Translations under genes and position numbers: made by a program | The notes under the pieces: generated by a model | What the model was told of the DNA's origin: nothing | The model's database searches: none | Seen by the model: the letters and a program-made list of their open reading frames with translations, nothing else | Shown here: in pieces, positions 47,490-58,579 of the stretch | Layout of the letters: every line of letters begins with the position of its first letter | Numbering within the stretch: position 1 is the stretch's first letter | Assembly (NCBI GenBank): GCA_949752745.1 | Contig: OX457027.1 | Span: 58,284,053 to 58,348,052, forward strand | Direction: 5' to 3' | Length of the DNA stretch: 64,000 bases | Origin: Protula sp. h YS-2021 | Lineage: Eukaryota > Annelida > Polychaeta > Sabellida > Serpulidae

Positions 47490-47830
47490 TTATATCTGGT
47501 TTGGTTGTGATTGTCCTCGACCAAAGATCAACGTCTTTGACACTGCATTGAATAGAATGGATAAGTAATATTGAGCAGACGTTGATTTTGGTCATAAAAC
47601 CTCCCTTGCAGCATTAAATCTTGTGATTTATTGCAACCATAGACCAGTGTCTAATCCACGTCTTTAGCATCGACGTTGGACACAAAATGCAATGTAGATT
47701 TGAGTTGCTTTTGGTCGCTGAAAAACCAACTTTTTGGCAGGCTTAATTAACTTCTCTGGAGCAACGCTGAATCGAGTTCGGAAAATTGACTTTTTGAGTA
47801 GACGTTAAAAATCGACGTCGCAAAGGTATC
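47490..47830. repeat. Segment rich in CAACGTC/GACGTTG motifs
   Basis: Inverted copies of ATCAACGTC and GACGTTGAT-TTGG occur several times (about 47528, 47579, 47673, 47800). The style resembles the ACGTCGG fold-back at 61871 but the sequence is different and the termini are unclear. Confidence 0.35.
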
Positions 47831-48409
47831 CTGGTCACAAGCAACCTTATAAAGGTAGCGCTCACTGCAAATATATGCTATAATTGGTCACTTAGGAAAT
47901 TACTGAAAATGAGGCTTAATTTATGGAACATTCAGGAGGACGTCAGTTGTTTTGCGCCTACTTTTTATTCACTGTATATACGGCGATCTCAGTACTTTTC
48001 CGACATTTGTATGATGTCTCCAGGTAGGTTGACATTGCGAAGTTAGTAGGTGGAACCCCCAACCCTATTTAGACACCTTCAGAAAACAGCTACTATCGAT
48101 TTTTGCCATACTTGGATTTTCGCCATTCAGATTTTCATAATTTATGGAAGGTCAAAATATTTACTTGGGATGAATAAATAATTATGATTTTAATATGACG
48201 CAACATTCTGACAACAAATGGTCAGTTGAATCATCGTGTATAGAAATCTTTAAACTTTTTAGCGAGTTTTTTTGTCAGTTAGTGGAAATGGGAATATGAA
48301 AAAAAAACGAATGTATAAAATTAGGATAACACAATACATTTTCACTCTCTTTTTGAAACTCAGAGTAAACAAGTTATCAGTAAAACTGATGAATATCCCC
48401 CGCCACGAA

Positions 48410-48910
48410 CTGTGGTCGAATCGAAAAACGTCGCACAACTTCAGTGTATATATTTTCACTGTGGCAACAATCAAAAGCCAGGGTCGAATAGCGGCTGAGA
48501 TAAAGCGTGCACAAAGTTGCACTGTAGGCAACAGAAATACTAAAACATTGCATATTTTCAACAAGCCGCCATATCGTCATTTTTTTCAATTTCGAAAAAA
48601 AAATGCGACGTCGCACAACTACTGAGATATATATATTTTCACTGTAGCAAAAATCAAAAGCCAGGGTTGAATAGGGGCTGAGATTTCGCGTGTACAAAGT
48701 TGCACTGTAGGCAACAAAAATACTAAAGAATTGCCTATTTTGAGCAAGTCGCCATTTCGTCACTTTCTGTCGAATCGAAAAATAATGCGACGTCGCACAA
48801 CTTCAATATATATATTTCCACTGTAGCAGCAATCAAACGCCAGGGTTGAATAGCGGCTGAGATATTGCTTGCACAAATTTGTGCTTTCAAGTGTCGCCAG
48901 ACGGACGGAC
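48410..48910. repeat. Tandem array, unit about 181 bp, nearly three copies
   Basis: CGTCGCACAACT occurs at about 48429, 48609 and 48791, spacing 180 and 182 bp. Each unit continues TTTTCACTGTnGCAACAATCA, AAAGCCAGGGTnGAATAGCG, GCTGAGAT and TTGCACTGTAGGCAACA. The array ends with a GACGGACGGACGGACAT run and (AAAT)n. Confidence 0.93.
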
Positions 48911-49311
48911 GGACATAAATAAATAAATAAATAAAAATACTAAATAAATTATAAAAGGCGGATGGCTGGCCAGCCAAATATTTATAGGTTTCAGTCATTT
49001 ATAATGTGAATACAACTATAGCAAGTGTTATTACATTCAAACGTGGGAGGTAAACATCCCAGCTGAGATGTTTACTGTCCAGCCTGACGGCAAGTACAGG
49101 ACATAGCATTCACGGAATATCTGTTCATCAATTGTCGATAATGGAAAGGTCACTCAACATATTGCTGTACTGTGAACTATCAAAGCGTGTGCCTTATATG
49201 TGGTCTTCAATGGTAAATTTTAAAAATTTCCAAGTTTAATAATGTGTATCTAATCACTATGGAAGGTCATCTGCATGCTAATTGCAGCGACCAGTGTACA
49301 CCAGAATCCGG

Positions 49312-50046
49312 GACAGAAGGGCCTTGGACATAAGGGCCTTTCCCAAAACGGCCTTTCCCAAAGGGGCCTTTCCAAAAACGGCCCCAAGCGAAAAGGTGGA
49401 CAAAAGGGCCTTGGGAATTTTTTTTTGATATGGTTCTCAAAATTCTTTTTATTTTTCTTAACGTACATGAAGCCATCGAGACAATTTTTTGGCTGTCCTT
49501 GATTACTTTGTATTATTTCCATTGCTGCTGGTCACAGTTCAAGTAAAGACCCCACGTTCGGAACTCCTTACATATCGGCAAGACATTGACACGCCAACAT
49601 CATCCCGATTAGCGCGCGTGCTTACACAGCACATTGCAGAGGAACGAAACGAAGGACAGAGATTATCTTTTGTGGCACAATGACTCCGAAATCTGGCATC
49701 TAAAGACAGTGATGGGAAGTAATTGAAAGAGTCTTTGCAAAGAGTAAAACATCAAGTCAGTAACTGGTACAAACAGGGATTATGCTGGCACAGAGCTTCG
49801 GAAATCTCAACAGAGTGATGTAGAGTAATTGAAACAAAACATCAAGGCAGTTATCTGTAAAAACACAATGAAGTTTGTTTTTTACTTGTTATTTTATTAC
49901 ATATTTTATTAAATAATTAAACTCAAAACCCTTCAAAAAATTCTCAAGGCCCTTTCGTCCAACTTTTCATTTTGGGCCGTTTTGGGAAAGGCCTTTTCGG
50001 GAAAGGCCCATATGTCCAAGGCCCATTTGTCCAAGGCCCTTCTGTC
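49312..50046. mobile_element. Inverted-repeat element with GGGCCTT subterminal repeats
   Basis: The ends are about 110 bp long and inverted: GACAGAAGGGCCTTGGACA on the left, and the same sequence on the complementary strand at the right end. Several GGGCCTTTCC/GGCCTTTTCGG copies lie within each arm. The interior of about 500 bp has no transposase frame. A target duplication could not be fixed, so the superfamily stays open. Confidence 0.75.
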
Positions 50047-50268
50047 TGGATACCGTCCAAAACCTATTTTGGACGGACAGTTAAGTTATAGAACCCTGGT
50101 TTAAACTACCATGTCCAAAACTGGCCAACCCTGGTTTGTACTGACCACCTTCAAGACACGGATAAATACCCCTTGGTAGTGGGCCCCCCCCCCCCAATTT
50201 GGATAAAGAAACCTTCCAAAACAGATAGAAAGACTGTAAAACAGTAAAACTGGCCTGTCGTAACCTAG

Positions 50269-50727
50269 ACAAAAAAAGATTACAGCACCCTGCTGAATCC
50301 GGAGCAGGTTGCTGAGGTTCATTCTTTTATTCAGCAACGGAACCAGAGTTTTGTCTCCGGCTTAATAGCGTTTGAGGGCAAGTCACATCCATTTCCTCAA
50401 GTCTACTTCTCAGAATCTGCACCAGAAATGCGCCCTGATGCATGGTGGAAGGGGCTCCTGAGTTCTACACTGCATCCTGATTTGATTGCCATGGCCATAC
50501 AACTGTTGGTCACGCCGCCATCGTCTGCCTCTAAAGAGCGAATTTTCTCAAACTTTGGATTTATTTACAAGACACTCCGGAATCGTCTTGGAAATAAGAA
50601 AGCGTCCAAATTAATGTTCTGCTACCGCATGCTCATAGGCGATCGGGACTTTAGTGAAATTATTGACAAAAAATGTCGATGTGATTTGCAGACTTTTATT
50701 TTAAATGTGACACTTTCACATTTTTAA
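50269..50727 (+). pseudogene. hAT transposase C-terminal exon (dimerisation domain)
   Basis: An open frame begins right after AACCTAG, a possible splice acceptor, and runs 152 codons to TAA. It contains the hAT-family dimerisation signature: DAWWKGLLSSTLHPDL, then LLVTPPSSASKERIFSNFGF and LRNRLGNKKASKLMFCYRML. The rest of the transposase is absent upstream, where the GGGCCTT element sits. Flanking text repeats AACCCTGGT and CCGTCCAAAACC motifs on both sides (about 50053 and 50930), possibly element ends. The frame itself has no stop or shift, so it is a recent truncation or, less likely, an exon in use. Confidence 0.75.
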
Positions 50728-51489
50728 TAGCGTGTTGAGTTACAGGGATACACTTAATACGTTCATTATATTTGTGTTCAATGTACTCGGTTTTGATCTG
50801 CAGAACAATAAATGCAATGATAGCTTGTTAGATGTTTTATGGTTTTGAACGTTTTGGACAGTTTTCGACGTTTTTAGACGATTAAGAACCAGTTTTAGAC
50901 CATCTCCTGTCTTAAATACCTTTCGGACGGTCCAAAACCCAACCCTGGTACAAACAGGTTTTGCCATGGTCTTTTTAACGGGGTCTGGAAGGTGGGCGCT
51001 ACATCAACAATTCCCTTTTTAATGGTGATTTCATAACTGTACAGTAGATGACTCATCTCGATGCGGAGCGGGGCAGGGGGGAAGAGACCCTTTTTGCCAA
51101 AATGATGAGCTTCTTGCCTGCACAACTGTGCGAATAGCATCCCCAGCACTCTTGGTTCAATGACAATTTTTATTCAGAAAATGTGTAATGCTATGCCCAC
51201 CCAGCTGCGAAAACCTGCGATAACAAAGGTACCGCATAACCTCCCGACCCCCGCTTATCAAACCCCAGTCTTACCCGCTCACCCGCTTACCTCTGAACGT
51301 CTCTGCATCGGCACCCCCTCCCTCCCCCCGACTTCTCCATCCGGATGCTATCGAACCCCCCCCCCCCCACCACAATTCCTCCTCAAAATTCCGAGCAGAA
51401 GCAGGAGAGGCGCGAATTTGCACTCACTTTTTGACGTTATGTGGCGTCATGCATTGTTAAATATGGACTACTGCAACCGAAAGTCCCAC

Positions 51490-52110
51490 CCCAAACATAA
51501 TCCCACCAAGTTTGAAGCTGATCCGACTTGTAGTTCTCGAGTTATCGTGTTAACAAGGTTAGGTGTTCACAACGCGTTCTGACGTCATGCGTGGCGCTAT
51601 AAATGCCAAACAGAATATGAAACGTCAAACTCACCTCATGCATTATCCTACCAAATTCGAAGCTGATCCGACGTTTCGCTTTGCAATTACGGTCATGACA
51701 CATTGTTTACGTTTTGAGCATTATGCATAAAAGAAAACAGCACTCGGCAGACCCACCCAAGGCATAATCCCAAAAAAGTTGAAGCTGATCCGATGTTCCA
51801 GAGTTGTCTTGTAAATAAGTCTATTGCCCAAAAGACGTCATATAATGTGCTATATACACCAAGCACATTACGAACCGGCACCCGCCCCTCCCCTCCCCCC
51901 CCCCCCCCCCCCGCCTCAAGACGTGATCCTACCAAGTTTGAAGCTAATACATTTCGTTCTGCAGTTACAGTAAAGACGCAATTGTCACGTTTGACGTCCC
52001 ATGACGAGAAACATTCTCCAATTTACGTCAAATACCATCCGAAAAAGCGGTCCAACCCACGATCCGACGTTTCGTTCGACAGTTGTCCTGTTAAGAAATC
52101 AGGTGTCCAC
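51490..52110. repeat. Diverged tandem array with GAAGCTGATCCGA core
   Basis: The phrase ACCAAGTTTGAAGCTGATCC with CGA following recurs at about 51507, 51649, 51770 and 51929 with substitutions, usually after CATAATCC and before a TTCTCGAGTTATCG-like or TTTCG-CAGTTA stretch. Spacing varies from about 120 to 160 bp. Long open frames across it (ending 51582 and 52188) reflect repetition and composition, not genes. Confidence 0.8.
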
Positions 52111-52757
52111 AACAAACACAAACTACATACACACAGAATGCACAAAAACAAAAGGTTTCCCTTCTACGGGGAAACAAAAATATCTTAGGAAAAGGATTAT
52201 CCAGTCGGGGTAATACACGGTGATGGGCAGACGGTCAGCACCAAAACCTAGAGTCCTCCTCCGGGTTAAATCCCCGGTTGGGGGCTAAAAATCTTTGTAT
52301 GGAGGAATAATCTATGCAAACAATAAAACAAACCACTTGGCAATATAACAATTTTTTAATATTATTTCTGTAGTTGAATATATGGAAACGTCTTCGCATC
52401 AGATTATGTTTTTCTACAGGCAAGCAAAAAATTCTAAAAGTTGCTTAGCAGTTAATCGTGAAAAAAATCTAAGATGCTTTCAAATACAATTAATTATCCC
52501 ATGGTTTGACCATAAAACATACCAAACTTCATTCATTAAATTATACTAAAACATCAACAGCAGATATTCGAAAATAACTCACCCTGACTTGAGTACAAAA
52601 TAAGTAAAACTCCCACCACTATATTCTACACTTTTGTTCCAAAGTATAAATATGTACAAGCGTATAAATATCTGCTGCCGCAGAGCAGAAATTTGCATTA
52701 ATAATGTTGCACAAAACACACATAAATGCCATCTTTTCTTTAAATATAATAGATATA

Positions 52758-53022
52758 CAGTGGAACCCGGATAATACGAAATCTGTGGGGCCTTGCAAAA
52801 AAAGTGTTCGTATTAACCGATACTTTTCCGATTTCCTTGGTTACCCCAAAGACGTGTCGACAGAATGCCACCCCATGCAGTGTTTTAAAATTCTTTGACG
52901 CTTTCAACAAAACCAAAAAAAAAAAAAGAAAAAAAAAAAAAAGAAAGAAAGAAAGAAAAGAAAAATACCCTGGTCAGAACCGATACTTTGTATTAACCGA
53001 TTTCGTATTAATGGGGTCACTG
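52758..53022. mobile_element. pogo-like MITE
   Basis: TA-flanked, 265 bp, ends CAGTGGAACCCGGATAATAC and ATTAATGGGGTCACTG, with inner inverted TTCGTATTAACCGATAC copies. An A-rich run (about 52917-52963) occupies the middle. It has no coding content. Confidence 0.82.
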
Positions 53023-53029
53023 TATTTTT

Positions 53030-56000
53030 ATTACGATATTTACAGAAACATTTACACGGCAAGAATTAGTTAATCCATCGATCTAAATTTACAACAGCTG
53101 TTAGTTTCGCTAAAAATTGGTCGATCTGCAAAACAGCTCCATTTTGTAAGTGAACACAGATTCTTGGAAAACCTTAGCGAATCTACCGACAGAAACAAAA
53201 CAAACCAATCTCCAGCTTTTCTCAGTGCTGACAACCTTGTCTTTTATGTACTTAAACCGAAACTTTTCAGTAATCTCTTCTTAGTTGGCGAAAACAATGA
53301 GAAGCAAACGTATGTACGCCAACTGAAACTTTTTACCTGCGATAAATCTTCTGCATGACTTCATGATAACTTCCTTAGGAAACAGAAAAACTGCCTAGAA
53401 GACACAAAAAAAAGCACAAAAAAAAAAAAAAAAATGATACCATTTTTTTTTGGCTTTGAATTAAACCAAACTCACTACGCTGTGCTACTCTATCACGAAA
53501 ACCCATTCAGAATAATAATTAATTTCTCTAATGTTGTGCTTTATGAAGATGAACAAGCAAATTTACATCTCTAGCCTAATGCAAATACACAGTTAATATG
53601 ACCAAATAGCAGAAACGGTAAGCATAATAACAAAAATCTGATAACACTGGCTTTGAAATGGCCAAACAATGGACGATTCTTTGTGGGATAAATTTATAAA
53701 TTGTGCTTGAAAAGTGTTTATGTTGTGTTAATTGCAGCAGTTTGTATCATTGTAAATACGTAACAAAACAGAATTAAAGTAGTCGTTTTGCATCGCTAAA
53801 CAACCGGTTAGTGAAATTATGTTCTTCAAGGTTAAGGGCTACTAAAAGGACAACATAAAAATGTGTATCTGTCAGAAACGGGACATGCCGCAGCAATGGA
53901 CGTTGCATTGTGAAAAACTTGCCCTAATACAGAACACATTACCGTATTACTCTTGTAAGAATAGATAAACTTTTAAGACGATTCCAATTTACCTTTACTA
54001 CGACTTTTTTTGTTCAGTCTTTTTTTGTACAGTTATGGGTACTGAACCTGAATACAGTATAATGATATAGTAAGAATAATCAATGCCGCTTTATTCATAT
54101 AAACCTAGGTTTTCAACCAGGCAAAAGTAAAAAATGAAATACAAAAAAAAAGTTGAGACCAGATAAGAAATATTTTTTTGATCACAAATCATTTTAAGGT
54201 AGAACAGGCGTGGTAAGCAACGTAAACCAGAAAAATATGTCACGTGATTGGGGTAACTGATTAAAAGTCATTTTTTAATATTTTTTTCAGACCCATTCAA
54301 CCTCAATAAACGCTCCAGCTTAATAAGAACAGTATTTATAAATGACCAATACACTCTTTAAATATAACATCTCTTGCTATTCACAAATGTAACTGCAAAC
54401 CAGTCACTGATCATGCAATCATTTATTGCATTGCGATCGCTAACAAAGATCAACATGAAAGCTATTCTGTTAACAAAAGGCAGTGAATGTAGAAACTAAC
54501 ACTTTGGTGAATCTTAGAATGTTACACTTCCAACGCTTTTCTTGGTTCTTTCACCTGTCGCCATCGGCTCACAGGAATACTAGACCCTAACATTCCCTGT
54601 CAAAATCTGCTGCCATGTTGACTGAATACACATATTCAGAATGAATAATGAACCATTCATTGCTAAAAATGCGGCTCATAACCACTTTTATTGAAATTAA
54701 CTGAGTAAAGCGCTGCTTGGATACACGCTGCCCAGCCGACAGAAACCGACACAATTATTTTTTGGTGTTTGGTAACAAAATGCAGATGACCGACGGCGCA
54801 GCAACCTTTCTAATTTGCTCTTTTTTTGGGTTGGAGGGAGGGGGGGGGGGGGGTAAAAATTTATGAATGTAAAACCCAAGCCTTTCCATGGTTATTCGCT
54901 TTTCAAATACAAGTAGGAGCGTAAGGTGGTTTATGCACTGCTCAATCGAGGTAGTGACCTTTTATGTGCATAAAAATATGAAAAAAGTTGTACTCAGATT
55001 TAATGTAAACGACTTTTTTAAAATTATGTACATACAAAATTATGTGCATACAAAACAGAAATAATTGTCGTTATTAACTTAACTACGACAGTATCTAATG
55101 TTGTTCACCAAAATACTGTTATCGCGGTTTCCGACCCACACCTAAAGTGTTGTAACCAAACAGCAAACCCCTTTTTCATCAGATCCTTTACATCACAACT
55201 TTCTGGAATACATTTGCTACACACATAATGACTAGCATTGCTATGATACAATGGAGATACAGAAGAGCTATTTATAGCCATCTATACGGTATAGTCTCAC
55301 ACATAATAAATATAATATGCAGTCAACTTGAAAGACTTGGATATATAAGAATAAACTCTATTAAACATGCCACATTTAAAACCTTAATTGCATAACTGAT
55401 CAACAGCCAGATAAAGGTTAATTCGCGACGCACCGCACACAAACAGATAAACCTCACCCGTAGCGTTTCTCCTCAAAAGCACCAGATGAAATCAGATACA
55501 CATATTTTATTCAATGATCATAAACCTTTTGACAGATAAATTTGCCGTGAATAAAGGCTTCTTTCTTCCTTAGTACTCACTGACTTTTTTCGTAAATACA
55601 TTGACTGATCTTCCACAAGTATACAAAATCAAATTTTGATACGATTTAGCCCAGTGATTGTTTTTGACCAAAGATTAGGGAAAACGAACCAGGCCATAAC
55701 TGTTAAGCTTTTTTGGGTTTCATACAAGTTTATCTCGCTGTTGAATTTATAAGCTTTAGTACTTCAATTTACCACGATGTCCTTTGATTTTTAAGGACTT
55801 TCCATCACAATATTTATTATCCTTTTCACATGTTGTTTTTTTAGCAAAATTCCCACCACCTCTTTTCGACACACTTCCTGTTCCTGTCTGGGGGAAAATT
55901 TTGCAGATAAACCAATCGCTTATTACTTCCTTATCAGGTAAAATGTACATATTCATCGCACCTTTTAAAACAATTGCTTCAGTACCTTCAACGATATCTG

Positions 56001-56300
56001 CTACGAGACCATAAATTACTGTGAAATTCCTTTGTTGGTAAAATGCGTTTAGATACATAAATTAAAGCAGATTACCCTTGTACCGCCAACATTTACGATA
56101 TGAGTATTTTATTTCGATCAAACAGTATTTGCACAGATTTGCAATTCGCAAACTGTTCGAAAGAAAAGGGGTCATCGGCATGAACCGACACATTACTTAT
56201 CCGACAGGAAGTGCAGTTTAAGTGCAGACAGCCAGGCAACGAGACCCGACCTCTCGCCCTCCGCCATCAAATAAATACAGACTTAAAAACTAGGATCCTA
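53030..56300. other. Likely MYLIP 3' UTR and downstream DNA
   Basis: AT-rich, without recognisable exons. TTTATT (AATAAA on the minus strand) near 56108 and 55506 are candidate poly-A signals for the MYLIP-like gene. A minus-strand frame of 100 codons at 56058-55756 lies here but shows no known domain. Confidence 0.4.
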
Positions 56301-56308
56301 TAGGTGTG

Positions 56309-57094
56309 TCACCGCGAGGCGTGTCGCATTCTTGTCGGCAGGTAGAGATGTTGCTTGTTGCTTATATGACTTCTACATATGGGACATTTGTCCATGAGCA
56401 TAGCACACGAATCACAGCACGACGCATGGCCGCATGGAATGAACACCGTGTTGAGTTCCTGATCCATACACACTTCGCACACAAATGACTCCTCTTGGGT
56501 TTCACGGCTTTCTTCATGACTTTCCTGCGCCTTTTGAAATGTAAAAAAAAAAAAAAACTGTACCATGCAGCTAAATTAGGAAATAAACTTGGTATTTCTA
56601 TGGACTTTCTATTAAAGAACTGAAAGAAATATATATCACGTGATACCTGCTTGTGATGAACATTTCATCAAAGTTGGGCATAATTTGCATATTATCACGT
56701 TAAAATACACGTACGCCCTCGAATGACAAAAAAAAAAACAAAACAAAAAAAAAAAAAAATAAAAAAACAAACAAACAAAAAAAAAAAAAAAAAAACAAAA
56801 ACAAAAAAAAAACCAAAAAAAAAAAAAACAACGCAAGTTTCTTGCAAAGGAATGCAAGTAACTGTCTTTGCTAAATATATGTCGATAGATATACAAGCCC
56901 TGTACTTACAGATCCGTTCGCACACCAGCTGTGTCGTCTTTGCCTTGCAGTTCCCTCATCCACGCTTTCAGCGCAGGCCTCCGCAGGTTCTGTAAGCAGC
57001 CCATCCCCTCTAATATTCATGCGCAGGAGTTCCCGTCTTGTATTGTCCAATGCTTCTTTTAGTGTGCGTTGGATGTCAAACACAAACTTCTTTC
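56309..57094 (-). CDS. MYLIP: MYLIP/IDOL-like E3 ubiquitin ligase, last two exons
   Basis: MYLIP (IDOL) is a FERM-RING ubiquitin ligase that, in vertebrates, marks lipoprotein receptors and myosin regulatory light chain for degradation. Exon 57094-56910 enters with two bases in phase and encodes KKFVFDIQRTLKEALDNTRR plus a Ser/Glu-rich linker; vertebrate MYLIP has GKKYVFDIKRT at the same place. The donor is GTAAGT and the phase is 0. Exon 56530-56309 encodes the RING finger: CEVC, then VFIPCGHASCCDSC, then CPICRSHI, which has all eight zinc ligands of the C3HC4 type. The C-terminus KQHLYLPT mirrors the MYLIP ending HVQHVYLPT, which separates it from IAP-type RINGs. The stop is TGA at 56311-56309. 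FERM exons were not found between 57.1 and 64 kb, so the gene is partial here. Confidence 0.88.
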
Positions 57095-57109
57095 CTAAAA
57101 CAGAGAAAA

Positions 57110-57960
57110 CTTACATTTCTACGTCACTTCAAAAATTTGCTGTTGTTGAAGGGGGAGGTGGGCGGGGATGGGGGTGGGGGGGGGGCGGGGCTGAGGCTTT
57201 GAGCAACGCTATAATTCACCGTCGGGTGTCTTACATATGCCACCAGAATCGATCAATGTCCGATGTCGGCAGTGTCGGCTGGGTGGGATGGGTACGTTTT
57301 TCTCATCTTAACCGCATTTTGGAAATTTCACAAGGGCAATGGGCCATGGCTTACAAATTTTCCAGCTTTCTCTATTTTATAAAAAACAGAAACTGGAAGC
57401 ACGGGTGATTTCCTAGCTGAGAAGCCATGAGTGACTACGCAATTGGATCTTGTTGAAATTTCGGGATTTGCACCATATCTGAAAAAAAAATCGGGATAAC
57501 ATTGGGATCATACCCTAAAAATCTGGGTTCCGCGGAATCTCATTATTTACTTTTCCTGTCGAGACAACCTTAAACTAAAAAAATGGAAAAGAAACGTTTC
57601 CAGAATGCTACCAGTTAGATACACTAGAGGCCTTCATGCGCTAATTCGGGGTCCGGTAATAAAAATTCCCCTTAAGAAAAAGTGCAATATTGTGAAGGGT
57701 CATCAAAATGCAATGAAGATTAACCAAGAAACTGGAAAGTATCACAAAACAATGTACAAACGTTTGAGAACTAGAAGCTAATTGCGCGAGCGCAATTGTC
57801 TCACATGGTATATTGGGGTACATTTGGGAAACTTGAGACAAAATACGGAATTATGGAGCTTACACTAAATGTCGGGGGATAATTAATAAAACAAAGAATT
57901 TGAAAGCACTTTTCACATTCAGACAAATTTTTTAAACAAAAACACAACTAGAATTGTTTT
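57110..57960. other. MYLIP intron or upstream DNA, no exon recognised
   Basis: G-rich low-complexity sequence at about 57150-57200, then AT-rich DNA. No frame matching a FERM domain was found on the minus strand. Confidence 0.35.
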
Positions 57961-57974
57961 AACTCCGAAGGCTC

Positions 57975-58535
57975 GAAAACTCGCCGCCGAGTTACCCTTT
58001 TATACAGTGTGTTATAACCTTTGGGTCGAAAATTCGCTCAGAATCGCTCTATCTCTAACCGTTTTCGAGATATTAGCCAACTTCCGGTTTCGACGTCGAT
58101 CGTCACCCGATCGGGTCGCGCTCGCCGAGATACCCTTTTATGCAGTGTGTTATACCCTTTGGGTCGAAAATTCGCTCAGAATCGCTCTATCTCTAACCGT
58201 TTTCCAGATATTACTTTTTTTAACTTTGACCTTGAATTTGACCTTGAAAATAATGCTCAAGGTCATTGAAATTCAGCGCAGATCCAGTTCACATTAGTCT
58301 GCGTATGTGTGCCAAGTTTCAACTTTCTGCGCCCAGCCGTTTCTTCGGAGAAGCTCGAAAAAGAATTCGGCCGCAATTGACCTTTGACCTTGAATTTGAC
58401 CTTGAAGACAATGCTTAAGGTAACTGAAAATCGACGCAGATCGAGTTCACGTTGGTCTACATACATGTGCCATGTTTCAACTTTCTACGCCCAGCGGTTT
58501 CGGAGGAGAAGCGCGAAGAAGATTTTGGCGGAAAA
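57975..58535. repeat. Two adjoining short tandem arrays
   Basis: The first unit, with CAGTGTGTTATA then GGGTCGAAAATTCGCTCAGA and ATCGCTCTATCTCTAACCG, occurs at about 58007 and 58146, about 140 bp apart. The second unit, with TGACCTTGAATTTGACCTTG, then GTGCCAAGTTTCAACTTTCT and GCGCCCAGCCGTTT, occurs at about 58227 and 58385, about 158 bp apart. A poly-A run follows at 58538-58576. Confidence 0.88.

Positions 58536-58537
<2 letters not shown>

Positions 58538-58576
<39 letters not shown>
58538..58576. repeat. Poly-A run
   Basis: About 39 A residues directly after the second tandem array. It could be an element tail or a slippage tract. Confidence 0.9.
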
Positions 58577-58578
<2 letters not shown>

Positions 58579-58579
58579 G

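Noticed and set aside
48410..48910. CRISPR-like interpretation of the regular array
   Set aside because: Whole units of about 181 bp repeat, with no alternating short repeats and unique spacers, and the host is eukaryotic.
51160..51582. 140-codon proline-rich open frame
   Set aside because: It spans homopolymer C runs and the start of a tandem array; repeated TKFEAD-like text comes from the repeat unit, not from a protein family.
55756..56058. 100-codon minus-strand frame downstream of the MYLIP-like stop
   Set aside because: No recognisable domain, probably inside the 3' UTR; length is within chance in AT-rich DNA without exon-like support.
56636..56995. Poly-Phe and poly-Lys frames
   Set aside because: Direct translation of an A-rich low-complexity tract in the MYLIP intron.
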